From an uncultured Mucilaginibacter sp. (GTDB taxonomy: Bacteria > Bacteroidota > Bacteroidia > Sphingobacteriales > Sphingobacteriaceae), in assembly GCA_903864275.1 (NCBI GenBank), contig CAIPFE010000059.1, forward strand, positions 94,679 to 158,678: a stretch of DNA of 64,000 nucleotides. The letters are read 5' to 3'. Numbering within the stretch: position 1 is the first letter of the stretch; the number at the start of each line of letters is the position of its first letter. The position numbers and the translations under genes are program-made. The notes beneath the pieces were generated by a model. That model worked only from the letters and a program-made list of their open reading frames with translations, did not search any database and was not told the DNA's origin. This document shows positions 1 through 8,570 of this stretch, piece by piece.

Positions 1-1008
1 AATAACAGTACTAAACTCCTCAATTTTTTACGTGCCCATACCTATGCCTTAGGAACGGGACTGGAGGATGAGAAGAAAATATTTGATCCGCGTAATATTT
101 TCAAGATAAAAAAGCAGCCAAAAGATATCGTGCCTGAAATAAGCGCTGCTGTACTTGAAAAAGAAATTGAGCCCCTACGTGAAGGCCATCGGATTTTGAC
201 GGAGAAAAATTATGAACTATTTATAACCCCAACTTCGCTGATTCCTAATATTATCCGTGAAATTGGGCGGCTGCGGGAAATTACCTTCCGGGAAATTGGC
301 GAAGGCACCAATAAGGCTATCGACCTGGATGAATATGATATTTATTACAACCACCTTTTTATTTGGGATACCGAGGCAAAGCTGATCGTTGGCGCTTACC
401 GTATCGGCCTGGGTGATGAGATATTTTACAGCATAGGTAAGAACGGATTTTATTTAACCGAGCTATTTAAAATAAAAGCGCAATTTATCCCGGTACTAAA
501 AAAAAGCATTGAACTTGGCCGCTCGTGGGTACGCAAAGAATACCAGCAAAAGCCCTTGCCACTGTTTTTATTGTGGAAGGGGATTTTGAAATATTTAATT
601 GATAATCCCCGCTACCGTTACCTGATAGGTCCGGTAAGTATCAGCAATTCCTTTTCAAAATTCTCAAAATCACTTATAGTCGACTATATCAACAGGAACC
701 ATTTTGACCATGAAATGGCCCAATATGTGCGGCCACGCAAGAGGTTTAAGGTCGACTTTTCAAGTATCGATACTGATCTGCTACTAGCGGGTGAGGATAC
801 TTTTAAGGGTCTGGACAACCTGATATCAGAAGTTGAAACGCATAACATGAAAGTACCGGTATTACTTCGTCAATATATCGGCCTTAACGCCAAGATCATC
901 TGCTTTAATATCGACCCTAAATTTGCGGATTGCCTGGATGGATTTTTGGTACTCGATCTTAAAAAGGTGCCACAGGATATATTGGATAAGCTGGGGAAGA
1001 ATTTGTGA
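1..1008 (+). CDS. Acyltransferase, C-terminal GNAT/hemolysin-type half (5' end outside window)
   Basis: The frame is open from base 1 through the stop at 1008, so the gene starts upstream of the window; the GTG at 130 is only an internal codon. The visible part (about 335 residues) resembles the N-acyltransferase (OlsB/hemolysin, Acetyltransf_5) domain found at the C-terminus of lysophospholipid acyltransferase family proteins in Bacteroidota. The segment before residue 43 reads like a linker after an upstream PlsC-like domain. Such enzymes move acyl chains onto lyso- or amino-lipids at the inner membrane. The PlsC half is not in view, so the fusion is inference from family knowledge; ornithine- or glycine-lipid synthesis is one plausible role. 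Confidence 0.7.
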   Translation, partial: NNSTKLLNFLRAHTYALGTGLEDEKKIFDPRNIFKIKKQPKDIVPEISAAVLEKEIEPLREGHRILTEKNYELFITPTSLIPNIIREIGRLREITFREIGEGTNKAIDLDEYDIYYNHLFIWDTEAKLIVGAYRIGLGDEIFYSIGKNGFYLTELFKIKAQFIPVLKKSIELGRSWVRKEYQQKPLPLFLLWKGILKYLIDNPRYRYLIGPVSISNSFSKFSKSLIVDYINRNHFDHEMAQYVRPRKRFKVDFSSIDTDLLLAGEDTFKGLDNLISEVETHNMKVPVLLRQYIGLNAKIICFNIDPKFADCLDGFLVLDLKKVPQDILDKLGKNL

Positions 1009-1036
1009 GTTAATTTTCTTCAATAACTGAAATTTT

Positions 1037-1546
1037 TTATGGCCCGTTAACCGGCAATGCTTTTAGCGTGAAAGTTTGGTTAAATATCAAAGTGTCGATA
1101 GGTTTATCATTGGCATCACCTATTACTATAGTGGCATTTATAAGCCAATGGTTAGCATCAGTCCTTTTCCCTTTTATTTCGCCGCCAACTGCTTCCGGAT
1201 TGAACGCAAAATTGCAGCAAGGGCAGCTTTCAAAATAAACTGCCTGGCCAGCGGCTATCTGGCTTGATTTAATATCAAACTCATCGCTGCTTAAAGCGAA
1301 ATCAAAATAAAGTTGCCTGGTATTATTACAAACTGAACTGTCAACAGCGGTATAAGAAAACTCCCTGCTGGCGCCTTTTCCCAGCCGGCTTTGCTGGACA
1401 GATGCATGGTCGTAATAATTATAAGTACAGGTAAAATTCGCAGGGCAATTTGACGTGGCCCCGTTAAGCACCACATTAACGTTACTGCCTTTGCCGCAGC
1501 CAAGCAAAACAACAAACAGGACAAGCACTAATACTTTAATCTTCAT
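1037..1546 (-). CDS. Hypothetical lipoprotein
   Basis: A 169-residue protein with an N-terminal lipoprotein signal: a hydrophobic stretch ending in the lipobox LLGC near residue 17, followed by GKGSN. The mature part is rich in beta-prone segments and holds several cysteines, including a CPCC motif near residue 105 that could bind metal or form a disulfide. It converges with the acyltransferase gene, with 28 bp between the two stop codons. I do not recognise the family. Exported lipoproteins of this size are common in the phylum. Confidence 0.7.
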   Translation of the reverse strand: MKIKVLVLVLFVVLLGCGKGSNVNVVLNGATSNCPANFTCTYNYYDHASVQQSRLGKGASREFSYTAVDSSVCNNTRQLYFDFALSSDEFDIKSSQIAAGQAVYFESCPCCNFAFNPEAVGGEIKGKRTDANHWLINATIVIGDANDKPIDTLIFNQTFTLKALPVNGP

Positions 1547-1638
1547 AACATACCATACGTTGAATAAGAAACCTAAGCTACAAATATCCCGCGATTAATT
1601 TAGTTACAATAATCATCTTCATAATAATGAGAGATGAA

Positions 1639-2190
1639 TTAATATTTGATTGATAATTTCTTTAAAATAAAATGCAGCAGCCAAACCGGCCCGATAAGCA
1701 GGAATTTAAGGTCATCCAAAAAAGACGGTTTTTTGCCTTCGATCTTATGCCCGATAAGTTGCCCCGCCCACGATAAAACAAAAATCACAAGGCAAACCAG
1801 CCACAAAGCCGGGCCACCTGCTTTTTGCCAGTCATCCAGTTCGATAATTCCATAGCTAAAAGCGAATACCACAATTAACATTAAGTACGACAATACGGGC
1901 GAAAGCTTATAGTAATAATAAATGCTGAAGGCAATAAAAAACGAGGCCCAGTTCAGGAAGCCGTTATACTGGCCTAAAAATTTAATATAAGGAAATGGTA
2001 TTGCCCAAACCAGGCCAAGCAAACTGAAAACGATCAGTGGGACGCATATCCAATGGATGGATTTATTGGTTGGGTTTTGATGGCTTTCGGCGTATTTATC
2101 AAAATAAATATCAACAGGGCGTTCTGGCGCACGCGAAGCAGGCCTAACTGAAGTATTGCTACCCTTGCCTGATTTTTTATTTGTCGCCAT
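1639..2190 (-). CDS. DUF962 / Mpo1-like membrane protein
   Basis: 183 residues: a basic, Ser/Pro-rich N-terminus of about 25 residues, then the DUF962 signature YAESHQNPTNKSIHW (about 34-48) and four hydrophobic helices (about 50-70, 80-97, 100-118, 130-150). Yeast Mpo1 (YGL010w), of this family, is an Fe(II) dioxygenase in the alpha-oxidation of 2-hydroxy fatty acids; the conserved His residues seen here are those tied to that activity. Sphingobacteriaceae make sphingolipids, so a lipid substrate is plausible, but this is inference. The gene follows rny on the same strand, separated by a strong terminator-like hairpin. Confidence 0.8.
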   Translation of the reverse strand: MATNKKSGKGSNTSVRPASRAPERPVDIYFDKYAESHQNPTNKSIHWICVPLIVFSLLGLVWAIPFPYIKFLGQYNGFLNWASFFIAFSIYYYYKLSPVLSYLMLIVVFAFSYGIIELDDWQKAGGPALWLVCLVIFVLSWAGQLIGHKIEGKKPSFLDDLKFLLIGPVWLLHFILKKLSIKY

Positions 2191-2200
2191 ATTATATAAT

Positions 2201-2228
2201 AAAGTCCTCCCGCCGGCGGGAGGGCTTT
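2201..2228 (-). terminator. GC-rich hairpin after rny
   Basis: A near-perfect 28-nt palindrome: 14-bp arms built from AAAGCCCTCCCGCC with one G-T pair, followed on the minus strand by TTATTATA. It sits between the rny stop and the DUF962 start and fits an intrinsic terminator for rny. Confidence 0.7.
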
Positions 2229-2236
2229 AAAAGATT

Positions 2237-3805
2237 TTATTTAGCAAAAGCAACTGATCTTGTTTCCCTGATCACGGTTACTTTTATTTGTCCCGGATAG
2301 GTCATTTCGGTTTGTATCCGGTTTGAAATATCGGCGGCCAGTATTTCTGACTGCGCATCGCTTATCTTTTCACTTTCGACAACCACGCGCAACTCACGGC
2401 CCGCCTGTATTGCAAATGTTTTCTCAACACCGGGATATGACATCGCCAATTCTTCCAGCTCTTTTAAACGCTTGATGTAACTTTCCACAACCTCGCGGCG
2501 GGCACCGGGACGGGCGCCTGATATCGCGTCGCAAACCTGTATAATGGGCGACAGCATCGATGTCATTTCCACTTCGTCGTGGTGGGCGCCTATGGCGTTG
2601 CAAACCTCGGGATGCTCCTTATACTTTTCAGCTAATTGCATACCTAAAATAGCGTGCGGCAATTCAGGGTTGTCATCAGGTACTTTACCAATATCGTGCA
2701 ATAAGCCGGCACGTTTGGCAAGTTTTACATTCAGGCCCAGTTCGGCTGCCATGGTAGCACAAAAATTAGCTACCTCGCGCGAGTGCTGCAGCAGGTTTTG
2801 TCCGTAAGATGAGCGGTAACGCATACGGCCAACCATCCGGATAAGTTCGGGATGCAGGCCGTTAATGCCCAGGTCGATCACTGTACGCTCGCCTATTTCA
2901 ACTATCTCTTCTTCTATCTGCTTTTTGGTTTTAGCAACTACTTCTTCAATGCGGGCCGGGTGGATACGGCCATCCGTTACCAAACGGTGCATAGCCAGGC
3001 GTGCTATTTCGCGCCTTACGGGATCAAAGCCCGAAAGGATTATCGCTTCAGGTGTATCATCCACAATGATCTCGATACCTGTAGCAGCTTCAAGCGCGCG
3101 GATATTCCTTCCTTCGCGGCCAATGATCCGGCCTTTTATTTCGTCATTTTCGATATTGAAAATAGATACGGTATTCTCAATGGCGCTTTCAGTAGCGGTA
3201 CGCTGGATAGTTTGGATCACTATCTTTTTGGCTTCTTTCGTCGCGGTAAGCTTGGCTTCGTCCACAATATCTTTTATCTGCGCCATGGCCTTGCTTCTGG
3301 CCTCTTCGCGCAGGTTATCCACCAACTGGTTCCTGGCATCCTCGGCTGATAGACCAGCAATAGTTTCCAGTTGCTGGACGTGCGAATTTTTCAGGATCTC
3401 AACTTCTTCCTGTTTCTTAACAACAATTTCTGTTTGCCGCTCCAGGTTTTTGCGAATATTATCTATTTCACTTTCCTTGCGGTTCATGTTTTCCTGGCGC
3501 GAATTAAACGACTGCTCTTTTTGCTTCACACCATTCTCACGCTGGTTAATGTTGTTGTTTTTTTCGTTGATCTGCTGCTCATGCTCAGCCTTCATTTGTA
3601 AAAACTTCTCTTTCGCTTCCAGTAACCTATCCTTTTTCAGGATTTCTGCGTTAACTTCAGCATCTTTCAAAATCTTCTTTACTTTGTTTTGGGCTGCTAT
3701 TTCCTGGTCTCTGAACAGTTTTCGCAGCAAAAATCGCCCGATGGGCACGCCGGTAAGGCCCCCTACCAACACACCGATGATAAGGTATAATATTGTTGAA
3801 CTCAT
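2237..3805 (-). CDS. rny: Ribonuclease Y
   Basis: 522 residues with the full RNase Y layout: an N-terminal membrane helix (about 4-24), a long charged coiled coil (about 30-200), a KH domain (about 215-280) with the GREGRN loop, and an HD domain with LLHDIGKVP near residue 368 carrying the metal-binding His-Asp pair. RNase Y is a membrane-anchored endoribonuclease that starts mRNA decay. It lies downstream of zapA with a 231-bp spacer holding a structured-RNA candidate. Length and domains match the family, with no sign of damage. Gene order pheT, coiled-coil gene, zapA, rny is a co-directional housekeeping cluster. Confidence 0.96.
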   Translation of the reverse strand: MSSTILYLIIGVLVGGLTGVPIGRFLLRKLFRDQEIAAQNKVKKILKDAEVNAEILKKDRLLEAKEKFLQMKAEHEQQINEKNNNINQRENGVKQKEQSFNSRQENMNRKESEIDNIRKNLERQTEIVVKKQEEVEILKNSHVQQLETIAGLSAEDARNQLVDNLREEARSKAMAQIKDIVDEAKLTATKEAKKIVIQTIQRTATESAIENTVSIFNIENDEIKGRIIGREGRNIRALEAATGIEIIVDDTPEAIILSGFDPVRREIARLAMHRLVTDGRIHPARIEEVVAKTKKQIEEEIVEIGERTVIDLGINGLHPELIRMVGRMRYRSSYGQNLLQHSREVANFCATMAAELGLNVKLAKRAGLLHDIGKVPDDNPELPHAILGMQLAEKYKEHPEVCNAIGAHHDEVEMTSMLSPIIQVCDAISGARPGARREVVESYIKRLKELEELAMSYPGVEKTFAIQAGRELRVVVESEKISDAQSEILAADISNRIQTEMTYPGQIKVTVIRETRSVAFAK

Positions 3806-3833
3806 TTTTGGTTATAAATATATAATTGGTATA

Positions 3834-4008
3834 AATAAAAAAACCGCGTCTAAATTTTTAAGCATCATGTATTTAAAAACTTCTTTAGGGATATTGGAAC
3901 TCATGGGTTACCGTTAAAAGTAAACGATTAACGCATGCCTCTTTGATCCTCAGATATTGAAGCGTTAAGTTTTTAATAGTGAAACTTAAAATTTAACCGC
4001 GGTTAAAT
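3834..4008 (-). ncRNA. Candidate structured RNA between zapA and rny (6S-like?)
   Basis: Read on the minus strand, the spacer starts with AACCGCG (4004-3998) and ends with CGCGGTT (3848-3842), which pair perfectly. Just inside, an 11-12-bp A/T helix pairs 3995-3985 with 3862-3851 with one bulge. The long closing stem encloses about 120 nt, including an internal AACGC/GCGTT hairpin, and ends in a run of eight U. That layout (about 170 nt, long closed rod, terminator-like end) and the place directly downstream of zapA are reminiscent of 6S RNA, which follows zapA in Proteobacteria. It could instead be a cis-acting leader of rny. The 5' arm is also part of an 18-bp palindrome (3991-4008), so two folds compete. 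Confidence 0.5.
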
Positions 4009-4036
4009 CTTAATAGCTCTGTATGTATAAAGAACG

Positions 4037-4330
4037 TTATTGCTTTGAAAAAAATTGGGTCAGCAAATAATCCAGCTGGTAAACTTTTTCGGTTACCTCC
4101 GTATCATCAACTGTAACTTTCATGTCGGCTTTTAATGCGGATGTTGCATAATGCAGCACACACATCGAAAGCAGATCTTGTTTATCCCTCACGGCATAAT
4201 TTTCCTGATATTCTTTTATCCGGTCATTAATTAGTTTGGCTGCCCTACGTATTACTTCTTCCTCTTCCATGTTTACCTTTAAAGGGTAAACCCTGTCAGC
4301 AATATTTATTTTTATGGAGATTTCTCCCAT
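4037..4330 (-). CDS. zapA: Cell division protein ZapA
   Basis: 97 residues matching the ZapA family: an N-terminal beta-strand region (SIKINIADRVYPLKV), a helix with EEEEVIRRAAKLINDRI (about 22-38) and a C-terminal coiled coil. ZapA bundles FtsZ filaments at the division ring in the cytoplasm. It follows the 95-residue coiled-coil gene by 20 bp, and the two are probably co-transcribed. Length is normal for the family. Confidence 0.85.
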   Translation of the reverse strand: MGEISIKINIADRVYPLKVNMEEEEVIRRAAKLINDRIKEYQENYAVRDKQDLLSMCVLHYATSALKADMKVTVDDTEVTEKVYQLDYLLTQFFSKQ

Positions 4331-4350
4331 TTTAGCTTTTCACTTTTGTA

Positions 4351-4638
4351 CTACTTTTTTAATAATACAATACACTTATCAATTTCTTGCACAAATTCGT
4401 TAATTTTTTGCTTTATGTCAAGACTTTTTTCATTTGTTTCTGAAAAAGATTTTGCCATTTTCAAAGCACGGAGCTTTTCTTCCAGTTCTTTGGTCTTATT
4501 TTTACTTGCATCCAGGGCCACTGTGAGCGCCTCGCTCTCCAATTTCAACAGGTCATTTTCCTCCTGCAAAGCACCACAAAGCTCTATTAAGCGCTCCGTT
4601 CTGTCTACAATTGAATTTAATTGATCGGCTAGGGCCAT
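4351..4638 (-). CDS. Small coiled-coil protein next to zapA
   Basis: 95 residues, almost entirely predicted coiled coil with heptad leucines from residue 5 to 60 and a charged C-terminal helix ending in KCIVLLKK. No signal peptide or membrane segment. It is 20 bp upstream of zapA on the same strand. The size, fold and position recall ZapB, the coiled-coil partner of ZapA, but sequence similarity to ZapB cannot be judged by eye, so a divisome role is inference from context. Confidence 0.65.
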   Translation of the reverse strand: MALADQLNSIVDRTERLIELCGALQEENDLLKLESEALTVALDASKNKTKELEEKLRALKMAKSFSETNEKSLDIKQKINEFVQEIDKCIVLLKK

Positions 4639-4644
4639 TGTTTG

Positions 4645-4762
4645 TTGATTGAGTTTATTAGGTTGATTAAGTTAATTTGTAGTTTATGTTAATAATGGTG
4701 AAATATATTGAATAATTTTTAAAAATCAATCAACTCCTCTCCCAATCAACTTAATCAACCGA
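4645..4762. repeat. Nonamer (9-bp word) inverted array
   Basis: Left arm 4645-4680 is four copies of a degenerate 9-bp word starting GTTGATTNA. The right arm (about 4725-4762) carries the reverse complement (AATCAACTT), so the two arms can pair across about 45 nt. It fills the spacer between pheT and the coiled-coil gene, both leftward, and has the same design as the 7-bp-word elements elsewhere. Confidence 0.7.
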
Positions 4763-4765
4763 TCG

Positions 4766-7180
4766 CTACCTCCTTATCTCCGCTCCTGCTTCTTTTTCTA
4801 AGTTATAAATTAATTTTTGCATTGTCGCATCAATCGCTTTATCGGTCAGGGTTTTTTCATTATCCTGCAAAGTAAAACTCAACGCGTACGATTTTTTGCC
4901 TGCCGGGAGTTTATCGCCTTCGTAAACATCAAAAACATTTATTTCCTGCAAAAGCTTCCGCTCAGTTTTTTGTGCGATCTGTTTTAACTGTCCGAAAGTT
5001 ACCGATTTGTCGATCAGCATCGAGAGGTCGCGCCGTACGGCCGGAAATTTTGAGACTTCTTCATAAATAATTTTATTTTTTCGCACCGATTTAAGGATCA
5101 TATCAAAATCAAAATCGGCGTAAAAAACTTCCTTATCCAAATCAACCTTTTTCAGGGAGCCGTTTGCTACTGCGCCGAATTTCACCAACTGTTTGTTATT
5201 GCGTTTGTATTGCAAACCGTAAGTTAGTTTTTTGCAGGTGGCATCCTCAACGGCGATATCGTCAATACTCAATTTTGCAATAATGCCATCGACTATAGCC
5301 TTTAAATTATAGAACGAAACCGGGGTAACCTTTTGGTTCCATTGCTCTGATCTCCCGGCCCCCGCAAGAAAAATAGCGAAGCGCTGGACTTCGATATATT
5401 TGTCTTCATCTACCGAATAAACTTTGCCAAACTCAAATAGCTTTAAGTCGGCGTTTCGCCGGTTTTGGTTATAAGCTACGGCTTCCAGCCCTGAATACAG
5501 CATCGATTGGCGCATCACATCCAGGTCGTTGCTCAATGGGTTTAATATCTTTACCGCCTTGTCAAGGTTTGAAGAGTAAGCCGATCTTGTTAAGGAGTTT
5601 GACATGATCTCGTTAAACCCGTTGCCAATAAGCAGATCGGACAACAGGCTTTGCACCGAATCCTTCTCGGGCCGCGCAGAGTTATTTAACGACGCTCTTA
5701 CCTGGGTTGGTATCTCGATGTTGTTGTAACCGTAAATGCGCAGGATCTCTTCTACTATATCTACATCTCGGGTAATATCCACCCGGTAAGGCGGCACTTT
5801 TAACGATAATCCTTCCGCAGTTTCGCCAACTATCTCAATTTCCAGGGCCCTTAAAATGCTTTTTATCTCTTCGTGCGAAATTGCTTTGCCTATCAGCCGG
5901 TCAATATTTTTGTAGGTTACTTCAACGGCAAAAGGCTCAACCGGATTGGGGTAATGATCAGAAATTTCGGAGGAGATCGATCCGCCTGCAACCTCCCGTA
6001 TCAACAAGGCCGCACGCTTTAAGGCAAAGACCGTCATGTTCGGATCAGTCCCGCGCTCGAACCTGAACGAGGCATCGGTTTTTAACCCATGCCTTTTCGA
6101 TGTTTTACGGACAGAGACAGCATTAAAATAAGCGCTTTCCAGGAAGATATTCTTCGTCGTTTCCTTAACCCCCGATCCTATCCCGCCAAAAACGCCGGCT
6201 ATGCACATCGGTTCCCCCGATCCATTGCAAATCATCAGGTCATCAGCAGAAAGTTTGCGCTCGACGCCATCCAACGTTATAAACGGCGTCCCTTCAGCGC
6301 AGTTTTTTACGATGATCGTATTCCCCTTTACTGCATCGGCATCAAAGGCATGCAGGGGCTGCCCCAGGTCGTGCAAAACATAATTGGTAGCGTCTACAAT
6401 GTTATTGATAGACCGTATGCCTATAACCGCCAAGCGTTCCCGCAGCCATTTTGGCGATTCCTTTACTTCAACACCCGAAATAGTTACGCCCGAATATCGC
6501 GGGCAAGCCTGCTCATTCTCAACAATAACTTTAATGGGCAGGTTAGCATTGTCAACCTTAAATGCGGAAACATCAGGCTTTTGAATTGCTATCTTTAAAA
6601 AGGCCGCTATATCACGGGCAGCACCCAGGTGCGAAGCTGCGTCGGCACGGTTGGGTGTCAGGCCAATTTCGTAAACATAATCGTCGGTTATTTTAAAATG
6701 ATCTTTAACCAGCGTTCCGATCACCGCATTATATTCAAGTTCTATGATGCCCGCGTGATCGGTACCCAGGCCAATTTCATCTTCGGCGCAGATCATCCCT
6801 TCGGATACCTCGCCCCTTATTTTTGATTTATTGATCTTAAAAGGATCGCCAACGGTAGGATATACCGTTGCGCCTACGGTAGCAACAACAACCCTTTGCC
6901 CCGCGGCAACGTTATGCGCTCCGCAAACGATCTGCAATTCATCGCCCGTGCCTATATCAACTTTGGTAACCCGCAGCCGGTCGGCATTGGGGTGCTGATA
7001 AGCTTCCTTCACATGGCCAACCACCAAACCCTCCAGCCCGCCGGGAATTGCCTGAACCTTCTCAAGGCTCTCCACCTCCAAACCGGTACCGGTAAGTATT
7101 TTTGAGATTTCTTCCGGGGTTTTATCAGCCCCGATGGTTCCGGAGATAAATTCTTTAAGCCAATTGTAGGATATCTTCAT
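4766..7180 (-). CDS. pheT: Phenylalanyl-tRNA synthetase beta subunit
   Basis: 804 residues, normal for bacterial PheT. In order: N-terminal region, an OB-fold tRNA-binding domain (about 45-155), the B3/4 editing domain (about 215-390), the B5 domain (about 415-480), a catalytic-like core (about 490-690) and the C-terminal FDX-ACB anticodon-binding domain (about 710-804, with KFPAVRRDLSMLID). With PheS it charges tRNA-Phe; pheS is not in this window. A TAnnTTTG promoter element lies at 7201-7208 in a short leader. Confidence 0.97.
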   Translation of the reverse strand: MKISYNWLKEFISGTIGADKTPEEISKILTGTGLEVESLEKVQAIPGGLEGLVVGHVKEAYQHPNADRLRVTKVDIGTGDELQIVCGAHNVAAGQRVVVATVGATVYPTVGDPFKINKSKIRGEVSEGMICAEDEIGLGTDHAGIIELEYNAVIGTLVKDHFKITDDYVYEIGLTPNRADAASHLGAARDIAAFLKIAIQKPDVSAFKVDNANLPIKVIVENEQACPRYSGVTISGVEVKESPKWLRERLAVIGIRSINNIVDATNYVLHDLGQPLHAFDADAVKGNTIIVKNCAEGTPFITLDGVERKLSADDLMICNGSGEPMCIAGVFGGIGSGVKETTKNIFLESAYFNAVSVRKTSKRHGLKTDASFRFERGTDPNMTVFALKRAALLIREVAGGSISSEISDHYPNPVEPFAVEVTYKNIDRLIGKAISHEEIKSILRALEIEIVGETAEGLSLKVPPYRVDITRDVDIVEEILRIYGYNNIEIPTQVRASLNNSARPEKDSVQSLLSDLLIGNGFNEIMSNSLTRSAYSSNLDKAVKILNPLSNDLDVMRQSMLYSGLEAVAYNQNRRNADLKLFEFGKVYSVDEDKYIEVQRFAIFLAGAGRSEQWNQKVTPVSFYNLKAIVDGIIAKLSIDDIAVEDATCKKLTYGLQYKRNNKQLVKFGAVANGSLKKVDLDKEVFYADFDFDMILKSVRKNKIIYEEVSKFPAVRRDLSMLIDKSVTFGQLKQIAQKTERKLLQEINVFDVYEGDKLPAGKKSYALSFTLQDNEKTLTDKAIDATMQKLIYNLEKEAGAEIRR

Positions 7181-7200
7181 TGTAGCACGATAGTAATCGG

Positions 7201-7208
7201 CAAAGATA
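7201..7208 (-). promoter_or_regulatory. Bacteroidota -7 element for pheT
   Basis: TATCTTTG on the minus strand, an exact match to TAnnTTTG, 21 bp before the pheT ATG. No clear -33 element is visible. Confidence 0.6.
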
Positions 7209-7212
7209 TAAA

Positions 7213-7246
7213 GATTTCGGAAGTCGGATTTCCGATTTCGGATTTA
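7213..7246. repeat. GATTTCG heptad array
   Basis: Almost five copies of a 7-bp word (GATTTCG, GAAGTCG, GATTTCC and so on) in direct orientation, in the pheT upstream spacer. The reverse-complement array lies at 7780-7806, enclosing the small acidic gene. Confidence 0.75.
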
Positions 7247-7452
7247 TCGCAGGAAAATCTGGTTTGAGCCTTGCTATTAGTCTGAAGATTAAAAAGCGGA
7301 AGTCGCGCAGAACTTGTTTCGGCATCCCACAACACATGTAGCTAAGCGATACGTAGCCCGCAAGATAGGTGACGGGGATGGCGTTTACTTAGCAAATGGG
7401 GTGCTGAAACAAGTTCAGCATAACGTAGCGGTCTTAAAGGGGCTTTACGCCC

Positions 7453-7683
7453 TTATTCCTTCTTCTTAGCCTTAGGCTCGTCCTCATCCAGATTCAAAGT
7501 ATAGGCTGATTCTGAAGCATCATAGGCTCTCGTCAATTTATCCGGGTCGGCATAATCAACGGTATCGCCTGGCTCCGGGGCATCGTCAAGGCCGTTTGAA
7601 TGAATGTCCTGCTGGCTTGGCTGATCTTCAGCATCCTGGCTTTCTGAATCGTCGAGTGGTATCTGGTTATCTGGAATAATCAT
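7453..7683 (-). CDS. Small acidic hypothetical protein
   Basis: 76 residues, strongly acidic, low complexity, rich in Asp, Glu, Ser and Gln, ending in a basic tail KAKKKE. No signal peptide, membrane segment or recognisable domain; likely disordered and cytoplasmic. The ATG at 7683 is the only sensible start. It stands alone between pheT and radC, enclosed by a direct and an inverted GATTTCG array. I do not recognise its function. Confidence 0.55.
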   Translation of the reverse strand: MIIPDNQIPLDDSESQDAEDQPSQQDIHSNGLDDAPEPGDTVDYADPDKLTRAYDASESAYTLNLDEDEPKAKKKE

Positions 7684-7779
7684 GGTTGATTTTTATTTGA
7701 TGTTAGATTAGAACGCTAAAGTTAGAAGGTTGTTTCCGGTATACAAGCTAAAATCCAAAAATAACAATTCCGAATTAAT

Positions 7780-7806
7780 AAATCCGACATCGAACATCCG
7801 ATATCA
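7780..7806. repeat. Inverted GATTTCG-family array at radC stop
   Basis: About four reverse-complement heptads (AAATCCG, ACATCGA, ACATCCG). Read on the minus strand the array starts with the TGA stop codon of radC, which continues straight into the repeat (TGATATCGG). Confidence 0.7.
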
Positions 7807-8529
7807 AAACAGCCCGTCATCCGCAAAGCTGTAGTAGCCGTTATCTGTAATGATCAAATGATCAGTTACCATAATATCCAGTATTCTGCCCGCATCCGCT
7901 ATTCTTTTGGTGAGCACCATGTCTTCGTGACTTGGCTTCAAATTCCCCGAAGGGTGGTTATGAACAAGCACGATGCCGTTTGCCTTGTATTGCAACGCCG
8001 CGCCGAAGATAATTTTAAGATCGATGAGTGTGTTTGACAAACCGCCTTTGCTTACCAGTTCCTTACCCAATACTTTACCCGACCTGCCTGTTAGTATTAT
8101 CCAAAATTCCTCGTGTTGCAAATCCACCAGGTGGCGGCGCATGATATCATAGCCATCTTTGCTGAAGCCGATAAATTCTGGAGGCTTACTTTCGGTATCG
8201 TTACGCCTGCGGCCTATTTCAAGCGCCGCAATTATAGAAATTGCTTTGGCCTCGCCAATGCCTTTAAAGTTGGAAAGCTCGTTGATGGATGCTTTGCCGA
8301 GATTGTTCAGGTCATTATCATAATGATGAAGGATGCGCTTGCTTAATTCAACAGCCGTTTCATTACGGCTACCCGAACCTATTAGGATGGCGATCAACTC
8401 GGCATCAGTTAAGGCGCGCCTGCCCTGTGCGCTTAGCTTTTCGCGCGGACGGTCAGCTTCTGCCCATGATTTTATGCCGATCTTGTTGTCGTAATTTTCC
8501 ACGGCATTAAAGTAATAAAGATTTGCCAT
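7804..8529 (-). CDS. radC: RadC/JAB-domain DNA repair-associated protein
   Basis: 241 residues, usual RadC length. An N-terminal helix-hairpin-helix region (about 35-105) precedes a JAB/MPN domain whose metal signature HxHx7SxxD is complete near residue 190 (VHNHPSGNLKPSHEDM). The family was named for a supposed repair role; the biochemical function remains unsettled, though the JAB site suggests a metal-dependent hydrolase. This is a chromosomal housekeeping-type copy, not the shorter form found in mobile islands. Its stop codon is the first three bases of an adjacent heptad array. Confidence 0.9.
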   Translation of the reverse strand: MANLYYFNAVENYDNKIGIKSWAEADRPREKLSAQGRRALTDAELIAILIGSGSRNETAVELSKRILHHYDNDLNNLGKASINELSNFKGIGEAKAISIIAALEIGRRRNDTESKPPEFIGFSKDGYDIMRRHLVDLQHEEFWIILTGRSGKVLGKELVSKGGLSNTLIDLKIIFGAALQYKANGIVLVHNHPSGNLKPSHEDMVLTKRIADAGRILDIMVTDHLIITDNGYYSFADDGLF

Positions 8530-8570
8530 CTTTCAAAAAGATGATAAATCTTGCAGGCTACTGCAAAATC

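Noticed and set aside
2865..3917. Long plus-strand ORF of 350 codons opposite rny
   Set aside because: It is the antisense of a clear RNase Y gene; its Ser/Phe-rich composition is that of a shadow frame.
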